Positions 44,539 through 52,427 of a DNA stretch of 64,000 nucleotides are shown in pieces. Numbering within the stretch: position 1 is the stretch's first letter; the number at the start of each line of letters is the position of its first letter. The translations under genes were made by a program, and so were the position numbers. Under the pieces are notes generated by a model. That model searched no databases. It saw only the letters and a list, made by a program, of their open reading frames with translations, and was not told where the DNA came from. This DNA comes from Paenibacillus sp. HW567 (GTDB taxonomy: Bacteria; Bacillota; Bacilli; Paenibacillales; Paenibacillaceae): NCBI RefSeq assembly GCF_000374185.1, contig NZ_KB910518.1:1858162-1922161 (forward strand), given 5' to 3'.

Positions 44539-47500
44539 ATGAAACATTCAAAAAAAGGATTGAAGCGTGTGCAGTATGGAGGCAAGGGCATCATCGCCAA
44601 ATGGCTTGGCTTGGCCCTGCTGGTTCTAATGGTCGCGCCCGGCGCTGTTTTTGGTTCTGAAAAGAGCCTTACGGTTGACTCTGCGGGTGCGGAAGCAGGC
44701 AAAGCCTATGCGGCGGTGTATGGCACAGAGCTTCCTGCTGAGCCGGTAACGAATGTGGTGCCGGTACAAGATTTAGTCAGCGGTTCCGTCAGCGGCTCCG
44801 TCTATGATTCGGTGTATGGCATAGACCCGACACTGGGAGTGATCCTGCACCGGGGCTCTCTATCCATGAGCTTGTTCGCTATGAGCGATGTGGAGGGGAC
44901 GATGGGCGCAGTCTCGCCGCCGCTGCAGCAGATCAAATTAGCGCAGGCCTCGGGTGTGATCCCGGGCGGCCGGGGTTTTATGCTTCCGCAGGTCGTAGCT
45001 GTCAAGGACCTGTCGGGTAACCCGCTTGCAGGTGTTCCGGTTACCTTCACAGCCTCGGAAGACAGCACCATAACCGCGGTGATGAGAGGTCTTAACAGCA
45101 ACGGCGTCACCGTCATGACGGATGCTAACGGCTACGCTTCTGCCGCCAACACCTACACCGGTTATGTGGGAGAAGGCTTCCAGGTCTATTCCAAGAGCAC
45201 CGGGGTTATCAAAACCTTGGAGGTAAAAGCCACCGTTCCCGGCCTCCAGCCGGTAACCTTCCGGGTAGAGATCGGAGCGGTAGGCTCCAACCTGATCGAC
45301 ACAACCCCGCCAAACATTACCGCAACTGCCTCACAGGATGGAGGGGGCAGCTACATTGCAGGGACATGGAGCAACCGCTCCGTGACTGTGCATTACACAG
45401 CGGCGGATACGTTATCTCCGATCAAATTCTTGACCGCCGATCAGGTATTTACTGCAGAAGGCGCGAATCAGATGGCTACAGGCAAGGCTATCGACAGCGC
45501 AGCTTCAAGCGACGACGACAAGAACCATTATTCCATTGCCACCTTCGGTCCCATCAACATTGACAACAGCCCGCCGGTTACAACAGTAACAGGGGGGAAT
45601 GAGGACTCCGGAAGCTGGAGCCATGATAAGGTCGCCCTTCATTTTGCGGCAGCGGACCCGTTGTCCGGGGTAGATTCCGTTTACTACAAGATAGGAGATG
45701 CCGAACCGGTCAAAACGGCAGGCGCCAATGCGGAAATAGAGCTTAGCGCTGAGGGAACCGCTAAGGTCAGTTATTGGGCTGTGGACAAAACCGGGAACAC
45801 TGAACCAGCCAAAACCGCCACGATAAAAATTGACAAAAGCGGTCCGGTTATTTCCAGTATTCTAAGCCCCGAAGCGAATGCAAAGGGCTGGAACAGTGCG
45901 AATGTCACAGTCTCACTGACCGCCTCCGATGCCAATTCGGGCGTGAAAGAAATCCATTATATTCTGGGCGCAGCCGGGGAAGAGAAGATTGTCCCGGGGG
46001 CCACGGCGGCCTTTACCGTTCAGACAGAGGGCATTACCCCGCTATCGTTCTGGGCTGTGGACCAAGCCGGAAACGCTACTCCCGCTCAGAGAACTGAGAT
46101 CAAAATAGATAAAACGATTCCTGTGCTCACCGTACCGGCAGATATCACTATCGAAGCTACGGCGATCCGCTCACCTGTCAATATTGGAAAAGCGTCGGTG
46201 CAGGATATTTCCATCCCGGATGTCACCGTAACGAACGATGCTCCGGCAGATTACCCTATCGGCACTACAACCGTTAAGTGGACAGCCGTTGACCCGGTAG
46301 GGAATACTTCCTCGCAGGTGCAGAAAATTACGGTAAAGGATACAACGAAACCTTTGCTTACCGTGCAGGGGGATATCGTAGTGGAAGCTACCGCTGTAAA
46401 AACACTGGTCGTAGTGAGCGGTGCGGTAGGAAAGGATATTTTCCCGGTCATTGTGGTGAACAATGCTCCGAAGGAATTTCCTGTCGGGACCACTGAGGTC
46501 ACATGGACCGCTACAGATGCGAACGGGAACATGGCTATAGCCACACAAAATGTAATTGTGGTCGATAGAACCAAGCCGGAGCTGACCGTTCCTGCAAACA
46601 TTACTAAGGAAGCTACAGGCAGAAAAACGCCGGTTGCCATCGGAACGGCTACGGCGAAGGATATTTTTAAAGTGACTATCACGAATAATGCACCCGCAGA
46701 TTATCCGGTGGGAACGACAAAGGTCACTTGGAAGGCAGTTGATGAGAACGGCAATGCCTCTTTTGCCGATCAACTGATTACCATCACGGACACAACCAAA
46801 CCTAATCTGACGATTCCGAAGGATATTACGGTAGAAGCCACCGCCAAGCGGATGAAGCTGGACATCGGGGAGGCCAAAGCAACCGATCTGTTCGATGTTC
46901 TGCTGATCAATAATGCACCGGCAGATTATCCGGTTGGAGTTACGAAGGTTACCTGGACCGCCACGGACGAGCATGGCAATGTCTCAGAGGCCGATCAGAC
47001 CATCACCGTCACCGATAAGACGGCTCCTGTGCTGACTGTACCGAAGGATATTACAGCAGAAGCCACCGGAATCAAGACACCGGTAGAGCTGGGAGAAGCA
47101 ACGGCTACGGATATTTTCAAGGTCACCATTTCCAGCAATGCCCCGGACAGCTTTGCCATCGGGAAAACGGTTGTCACCTGGACCGCCACCGATGAGAATG
47201 GCAACAGCACCAAGGGAACGCAAAATATTACGATTGTGGATACGACCAAACCGCTGGTTACACTGCCCGGCAACAAAACGGCAGAAGCAACCGGGGAACG
47301 CACCAAGGTGGAGCTTGGCCAGCCGGTAATTACTGAGATTTTTCCGGTGACGGTTAAAAATGATGCTCCGGCAGATTTTCCGCTGGGCTTGACGGTAGTC
47401 ACCTGGACGGTTACAGATGCGAACGGCAATGCAACGACAGGAACGCAGACGGTCAAAGTGGTCGATACGACCAAACCTGTTCTCAAGGTACCTGCGGATA

Positions 47501-50500
47501 TTACGGTGGAGGCAACGGCAATTCGCTCGATTGTTGATCTTGGCGAGCCAACCGTAACAGATTTGTTCAAAACCACTGTGATTAATGACGCTCCGGATGA
47601 TTTTCCGGTAGGCACGACAAAGGTAACGTGGATGGCTAAGGACACAAGCGGCAATGTGGCAATCGGCACACAGAATGTAACGGTTGTCGATACCACCGAT
47701 CCCGTGCTCCATGTGCCTGCAGATATCAGAATTGAAGCAACGGCTGTAAGATCGCCTGTAGTCATTGGACAAGCAACGGCGACAGATATTTTCCCGGTCA
47801 AGGTAACAAGCAATGCTCCGGCGGATTATCCGGTGGGAACAACCGAGGTTACCTGGACCGCTACGGATGCCAATGGCAGAGTATCGAAGGAGATTCAAAA
47901 AATTGTTGTAGTCGATACAACGCTTCCGGTGCTTAAGGTACCTGCGGATATCAGCGTAGAGGCTACAGCGGTAAATACACCTGTCAATATTGGCAAGGCG
48001 ACTGCTACGGATCTGTTCCCGGTGAACATTACAAGCAATGCTCCGGCCAGCTTCCCGCTGGGCAAGACGATTGTGACCTGGAAAGCTACAGATGCGAACG
48101 GCAATGTCAGCAACGAAACACAGACGATTACTGTAGTAGATACAACAGCGCCGGTTATAGCAGACACACCGGACCTTACGATTGAAGCAACTGGCAAGGA
48201 AACAGCGGTAGCGCTGACACCTCCGGCAGCCACGGATATTTTCGGCGTAAGCGAAATTACGAGTAATGCTCCGGCTAAATTCACGATTGGAGTTACAGAG
48301 GTCATCTGGACAGCCAAGGATGAGAATGGAAACATCTCTACCCGCAAGCAAAAGGTCACGGTAGCTGATACGACCAAGCCTGTACTGACCGTTCCAAAGG
48401 ATGTAAAAGTGGAAGCTACGGCGGTCAAGACCCCTGTAGAGATTGGACAGGCTGAAGCTACAGATCTATTCAAAGTGACCATTACCAGCAACGCACCGAA
48501 GGATTATCCGCTGGGTACAACAGAGGTCATCTGGACGGCGAAGGATGAGAACGGCAATGTATCCACAGGCGTGCAGAAGATTACGGTAGTGGATACGACG
48601 AAGCCGGTATTGACCGTGCCGAAGGATATTCAAGTGGAAGCCACGGCGGTGAAGACCCCTGTAGAGATTGGACAGGCTACAGCGGCGGATATTTTCAAAG
48701 TTGACATCACCAGCAATGCTAAGGATTCTTATCCGTTAGGCACAACAGAGGTTCTTTGGACCGCGACAGATGCAAACGGCAATGTATCCACTGGAATCCA
48801 AAAGATCACGGTAGTGGATACATCGAGACCGGTGCTGATTGTGCCGAAGGATCTGACGGTGGAAGCTACAGCAGTGAAGACCCCTGTAGAGATTGGGATG
48901 GCTACAGCGTCGGATATTTTCAAATACATGATTATGAACAATGCCCCTGAAAGCTATCCGCTGGGTATAACTGAAGTCGTCTGGACGGCGAAGGATGAGA
49001 ACGGCAATGAGAGCACTGGCGTACAGAAGATTACGGTAGTGGATACAACAAAGCCTGTTCTGACCGTGCCGAAGGATGTTACGGTAGAAGCAACTGCTGT
49101 GAGAACCCCTGTGGAGATTGGACAGGCGGCAGCAACGGATATTTTCAAATTCAATATTACGAGCAATGCTCCTGCGGATTATCCGCTGGGTATAACTGAA
49201 GTCGTCTGGACGGCGAAGGATGAGAACGGCAACGTGTCCACCGGTGTGCAGAAGATCACGGTAGTGGATACGACCAAGCCTGTTCTGACCGTGCCGAAGG
49301 ATCTGACCGTAGAAGCGACGGCCGTGAAGACTCCGGTGGAGATTGGACAAGCGGCGGCAACGGATATTTTCAAAGTAACTGTAACCAGCAACGCTCCGGA
49401 AGCTTATCCGCTGGGTATAACTGAAGTCGTCTGGACCTCAAGGGATGAGAACGGCAATGTATCCATCGGCGTGCAGAAGGTGACGGTTACGGATACAACC
49501 AATCCATTGCTGAAATTCAAAGGCTCGCTCCATATCACTCAGGAGGCTTCCGCGCTGGCAACACCTGTAGAACTGGAAGTACCTGGAGTACAGGAAATTT
49601 TCCCGTACACTTTAACAACCGATGCGCCAGGGTTCGGCGGCAAGGGACCGATCACTTCCGGGGAGACTCTTACAGCTAAATTCCCAATCGGAACGACAAA
49701 AGTGACCTGGACCGCCGAAGATGCCAACGGAAATGTCATGATTGGCATTGTGACAGTAACTATTACGGATACCGTCAAGCCTGTACTGAGGCTTCCGGCA
49801 GATATCACACTGGAAGCCACAGCAGTCAAAACACCTGTTGAGATTGGTAAAGCAACAGCGACAGATATCTTTGACGTAACCGTAGAGAGCGATGCCCCGG
49901 CAGAGTTTGCTCTGGGCACAACGGAAGTCACCTGGACGGCTACAGATGCGAACGGCAATGTAAGCACTGGCGTGCAGAAGATCACGGTAGTGGATACGAC
50001 GAAGCCGGGACTGACGCTGCCAGCCGACAAGACCGTCGAAGCGACTGCGCTGAAGACTCCGGTGGATATCGGAGAAGCGAAGGGCACAGACATTTTCAAA
50101 GTCACCGTAACCAGCAACGCTCCGGCAGATTATGCGCTGGGTACAACGGAAGTAAAATGGACAGCTACCGATGAGAATGGCAATGTGACCACAGGCGTGC
50201 AGAAGATCACGGTAGTGGATACAACGAAGCCAGCTTTAGAGCTTCCAGCGGATAAAACCGTAGAAGCAACTGCGCTGAAAACTCCGGTGGATATCGGAGA
50301 AGCGAAGGGCACAGACATTTTCAAAGTCACCGTAACCAGCAACGCTCCGGCAGATTATGCGCTGGGTACAACCGAAGTAAAATGGACGGCTACCGATGAG
50401 AATGGCAATGTGACCACAGGCGTGCAGAAGATCACGGTAGTGGATACAACGAAGCCAGCTTTAGAGCTTCCAGCGGATAAAACCGTCGAAGCGACTGCGC

Positions 50501-51813
50501 TGAAGACTCCGGTGGATATCGGTCAGGCGAAAGGCACAGACATTTTCAAAGTCACCGTAACCAGCAACGCTCCGTCAGAGTTTGCACTCGGAACAACGGA
50601 AGTAAAATGGACAGCTACCGATGAGAATGGCAATGTGACCACAGGTGTGCAGAAGATCACGGTAGTGGATACGACGAAGCCGGGACTGACGCTGCCAGCC
50701 GACAAAACCGTAGAAGCGACTGCGCTGAAGACTCCGGTGGACGTCGGTCAGGCGAAAGGCACAGACATTTTCAAAGTCACCGTAACCAGCAATGCTCCAG
50801 CAGAGTTTGCACTCGGAACAACGGAAGTAAAATGGACGGCTACCGATGAGAATGGCAATGTGACCACAGGCGTGCAGAAGATCACGGTAGTGGATACGAC
50901 GAAGCCGGGACTGACGCTGCCAGCCGATAAAACCGTCGAAGCGACTGCCTTGAAGACTCCGGTGGATATCGGTCAGGCGAAAGGCACAGATATTTTCAAA
51001 GTCACCGTAACCAGCAATGCTCCGTCAGAGTTTGCACTCGGAACAACGGAAGTGAAATGGACGGCTACCGATGAGAATGGCAATGTGACCACAGGCGTGC
51101 AGAAGATCACGGTTGTGGATACGACGAAGCCGGTGCTTAAAGCGCCAGCAGATGTATCTGTAGCCGCGACCGGAACCCGCACAAATGTAACGTTGGGCCA
51201 AGCCACAGCGAGCGATATTTTCGGCTATACACTGAAGAATGATGCTCCGGCAGATGGCTTCCCGGTTGGAAAAACAACTGTCACCTGGACCGCCACCGAT
51301 GCGAATGGCAATGTATCGACGGCAGTGCAGTATGTAACCGTATTTCAGACGTTTAAAGTCGAATCGTTCAATGCCAACAGAGCGAGCGTTACGAATACGA
51401 TTGCTCCAAGAATCTTATTCACGAATACGAGCAACAGCACTATCCAGCTCTCAAATATCAAGATTAGATACTACTACACCATTGATGGTGAGAAACTGCA
51501 AGGGTTCTACTCTGATTACGCCCGGGTATGGGGCTCTAGCAGCGCTATTCAGTCCTATATCACAGGAAGCTTCCAAAAGACCACCAGCAAGACGAGTAGC
51601 AATTATTACCTGGAGATCAGCTTCTCCAAAAGTGCCGGAAGTCTGAAGCCGGGTGAAAAAGTAGAAATCCAATGCAGATTCTGGAAAGCGGACTATTCTA
51701 ACTACATCCAGACTAATGATTATTCCTTCAATGCATCGGCAACAGATTATACAGATACCAATAAAATTACGGTCTATTCCTCTGGAAATCTAATTGCAGG
51801 GATAGAACCGTAA
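44539..51813 (+). CDS. Giant secreted HYR-repeat protein with C-terminal CBM3
   Basis: A 2424-residue exported protein. The signal peptide (basic start, then LGLALLVLMVAPGAVFG) should be cut after residue ~45. An invasin-like Ig (Big_1) domain follows at about 140-260 (PVTFTASED; TDANGYASAANTY), then three bacterial Ig-like modules (~265-525) with SGVDSVYYKIGD and SYWAVDKTGN. About 23 HYR repeats of ~75 residues come next (46110-51350), each with VPxDxxVEATAxxTPV, SNAPxxYPxGTTxVxWTAxD and VQKITVVDTTKP-type blocks. The end (~150 residues, from FKVESFNANRASVTN) is a CBM3-type carbohydrate-binding module. No LPXTG, SLH or LysM anchor is seen. ATG 44539 is seven bases after AAGGGG; ATG 44536 is also possible. 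A likely role is adhesion to polysaccharide or cell-wall glycan. It is divergent from the split sigma factor genes. Confidence 0.88.
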   Translation: MKHSKKGLKRVQYGGKGIIAKWLGLALLVLMVAPGAVFGSEKSLTVDSAGAEAGKAYAAVYGTELPAEPVTNVVPVQDLVSGSVSGSVYDSVYGIDPTLGVILHRGSLSMSLFAMSDVEGTMGAVSPPLQQIKLAQASGVIPGGRGFMLPQVVAVKDLSGNPLAGVPVTFTASEDSTITAVMRGLNSNGVTVMTDANGYASAANTYTGYVGEGFQVYSKSTGVIKTLEVKATVPGLQPVTFRVEIGAVGSNLIDTTPPNITATASQDGGGSYIAGTWSNRSVTVHYTAADTLSPIKFLTADQVFTAEGANQMATGKAIDSAASSDDDKNHYSIATFGPINIDNSPPVTTVTGGNEDSGSWSHDKVALHFAAADPLSGVDSVYYKIGDAEPVKTAGANAEIELSAEGTAKVSYWAVDKTGNTEPAKTATIKIDKSGPVISSILSPEANAKGWNSANVTVSLTASDANSGVKEIHYILGAAGEEKIVPGATAAFTVQTEGITPLSFWAVDQAGNATPAQRTEIKIDKTIPVLTVPADITIEATAIRSPVNIGKASVQDISIPDVTVTNDAPADYPIGTTTVKWTAVDPVGNTSSQVQKITVKDTTKPLLTVQGDIVVEATAVKTLVVVSGAVGKDIFPVIVVNNAPKEFPVGTTEVTWTATDANGNMAIATQNVIVVDRTKPELTVPANITKEATGRKTPVAIGTATAKDIFKVTITNNAPADYPVGTTKVTWKAVDENGNASFADQLITITDTTKPNLTIPKDITVEATAKRMKLDIGEAKATDLFDVLLINNAPADYPVGVTKVTWTATDEHGNVSEADQTITVTDKTAPVLTVPKDITAEATGIKTPVELGEATATDIFKVTISSNAPDSFAIGKTVVTWTATDENGNSTKGTQNITIVDTTKPLVTLPGNKTAEATGERTKVELGQPVITEIFPVTVKNDAPADFPLGLTVVTWTVTDANGNATTGTQTVKVVDTTKPVLKVPADITVEATAIRSIVDLGEPTVTDLFKTTVINDAPDDFPVGTTKVTWMAKDTSGNVAIGTQNVTVVDTTDPVLHVPADIRIEATAVRSPVVIGQATATDIFPVKVTSNAPADYPVGTTEVTWTATDANGRVSKEIQKIVVVDTTLPVLKVPADISVEATAVNTPVNIGKATATDLFPVNITSNAPASFPLGKTIVTWKATDANGNVSNETQTITVVDTTAPVIADTPDLTIEATGKETAVALTPPAATDIFGVSEITSNAPAKFTIGVTEVIWTAKDENGNISTRKQKVTVADTTKPVLTVPKDVKVEATAVKTPVEIGQAEATDLFKVTITSNAPKDYPLGTTEVIWTAKDENGNVSTGVQKITVVDTTKPVLTVPKDIQVEATAVKTPVEIGQATAADIFKVDITSNAKDSYPLGTTEVLWTATDANGNVSTGIQKITVVDTSRPVLIVPKDLTVEATAVKTPVEIGMATASDIFKYMIMNNAPESYPLGITEVVWTAKDENGNESTGVQKITVVDTTKPVLTVPKDVTVEATAVRTPVEIGQAAATDIFKFNITSNAPADYPLGITEVVWTAKDENGNVSTGVQKITVVDTTKPVLTVPKDLTVEATAVKTPVEIGQAAATDIFKVTVTSNAPEAYPLGITEVVWTSRDENGNVSIGVQKVTVTDTTNPLLKFKGSLHITQEASALATPVELEVPGVQEIFPYTLTTDAPGFGGKGPITSGETLTAKFPIGTTKVTWTAEDANGNVMIGIVTVTITDTVKPVLRLPADITLEATAVKTPVEIGKATATDIFDVTVESDAPAEFALGTTEVTWTATDANGNVSTGVQKITVVDTTKPGLTLPADKTVEATALKTPVDIGEAKGTDIFKVTVTSNAPADYALGTTEVKWTATDENGNVTTGVQKITVVDTTKPALELPADKTVEATALKTPVDIGEAKGTDIFKVTVTSNAPADYALGTTEVKWTATDENGNVTTGVQKITVVDTTKPALELPADKTVEATALKTPVDIGQAKGTDIFKVTVTSNAPSEFALGTTEVKWTATDENGNVTTGVQKITVVDTTKPGLTLPADKTVEATALKTPVDVGQAKGTDIFKVTVTSNAPAEFALGTTEVKWTATDENGNVTTGVQKITVVDTTKPGLTLPADKTVEATALKTPVDIGQAKGTDIFKVTVTSNAPSEFALGTTEVKWTATDENGNVTTGVQKITVVDTTKPVLKAPADVSVAATGTRTNVTLGQATASDIFGYTLKNDAPADGFPVGKTTVTWTATDANGNVSTAVQYVTVFQTFKVESFNANRASVTNTIAPRILFTNTSNSTIQLSNIKIRYYYTIDGEKLQGFYSDYARVWGSSSAIQSYITGSFQKTTSKTSSNYYLEISFSKSAGSLKPGEKVEIQCRFWKADYSNYIQTNDYSFNASATDYTDTNKITVYSSGNLIAGIEP
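46110..51350 (+). repeat. Tandem HYR-coding repeats, about 23 units of ~225 bp
   Basis: Protein-level tandem repeats with 75-residue period. Early units are diverged. The units starting at 50008, 50233, 50458, 50683 and 50908 are nearly identical in DNA at an exact 225-bp period, with only scattered changes such as GGACTGACG versus GCTTTAGAG at their starts. One unit (~49510-49790) carries a ~17-residue insertion rich in Gly. Confidence 0.9.
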
Positions 51814-51840
51814 GCACATAAGGGTAGTGAAGGACCATTT

Positions 51841-51876
51841 CCAGGCTGCCGTCCGCTCATGAATGCGGCAGCCTGG
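51841..51876. terminator. Hairpin after the giant surface gene
   Basis: CCAGGCTGCCG (51841-51851) pairs perfectly with CGGCAGCCTGG (51866-51876). It lies 28 bp past the stop. There is no T-run, so it may stabilise the message end as well as terminate. Confidence 0.55.
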
Positions 51877-51924
51877 AGCTTAAGATGAGAGATCAACCAA
51901 CCAGCTCCATTCCGGGGGTACTAT

Positions 51925-52191
51925 ATGCCAGATGACATGAATGAAATATTACAACGGTTGACCCGCGTAGAAACAAAGCTCGACATTATGAACTCCGCAA
52001 GGGATATTGCGCTTGAGGCGATGCAGAGCACCAAATCGGCACATCTGCGCATAGATGAGATGCGGGATGAGCTGGCCAGATTGAAGGTTCGGCAAGGTGA
52101 GAACCAGCGGTGGCTGGTAGGAACCATTATCAGCAGTGTGGGATTATTTATTGCGGCTGCAGGGCTTTTACTGAAAATAATGCTTGGATAA
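51925..52191 (+). CDS. XhlA-like hemolysin/phage coiled-coil membrane protein
   Basis: An 88-residue protein: an N-terminal coiled coil (EILQRLTRVETKLDIM with heptads) followed by one membrane helix (WLVGTIISSVGLFIAAAGLL) and a short tail. This is the build of XhlA of the PBSX defective prophage, an accessory to holin-mediated lysis. No XhlB-type holin or endolysin gene is next to it. ATG 51925 follows GGGGG. Its position just before an eCIS locus suggests a role in membrane attachment or release of that particle, but this is inference. Confidence 0.75.
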   Translation: MPDDMNEILQRLTRVETKLDIMNSARDIALEAMQSTKSAHLRIDEMRDELARLKVRQGENQRWLVGTIISSVGLFIAAAGLLLKIMLG

Positions 52192-52196
52192 CATTT

Positions 52197-52280
52197 ATGC
52201 AGGAGCACTAATGCAGGAGCACTAATGCAGGAACACTAATGCAGGAACACTAATGCAGGAGCACTAATGCAGGAGCACTA
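52197..52280 (+). repeat. Six tandem copies of a 14-bp unit with start, SD and stop
   Basis: Six head-to-tail copies of ATGCAGGAGCACTA (52197, 52211, 52225, 52239, 52253, 52267); copies 3 and 4 read GAACAC. Each unit holds an ATG, an AGGAG-type Shine-Dalgarno site, and with the next unit a TAATG stop/start overlap, so it encodes Met-Gln-Glu-His-stop in series. The last copy runs on for 19 codons into the terminator. It lies between the XhlA-like gene and its terminator. Confidence 0.9.
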
Positions 52281-52287
52281 TTTGCTT

Positions 52288-52314
52288 AAGCCACCCTTGG
52301 GTGGCTTTTTGGCA
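52288..52314 (+). terminator. Rho-independent terminator after the 14-bp array
   Basis: AAGCCACCC (52288-52296) pairs with GGGTGGCTT (52299-52307), followed by a T-run. It separates the XhlA-like gene from the cargo protein gene. Confidence 0.85.
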
Positions 52315-52427
52315 TTTTATTTTTGAAAAAAATTCAATAAATAGATTTATTTATGTTTCCGGCTGTAAAAAGCGCTATAGAATTTACATCTTCTATAGGA
52401 CTGATTTTTACAGAGGGGGGACCTAGC

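Noticed and set aside
46984-50117. Long open frames on the minus strand opposite the HYR protein gene (for example 46984-48351 and 49539-50117)
   Set aside because: They are frames mirrored from the codon-biased repeats of the plus-strand gene, without ribosome sites or protein-like sequence.
44539-51813. Cell-wall sorting signal (LPXTG) or SLH anchor in the giant surface protein
   Set aside because: The C-terminus is a CBM3-like domain ending in AGIEP, with no LPXTG, hydrophobic tail or SLH motif.
52197-52280. 14-bp tandem array considered as CRISPR or iteron array
   Set aside because: There are no spacers between units and no cas genes, and no replication gene is near, so it is a tandem repeat only.
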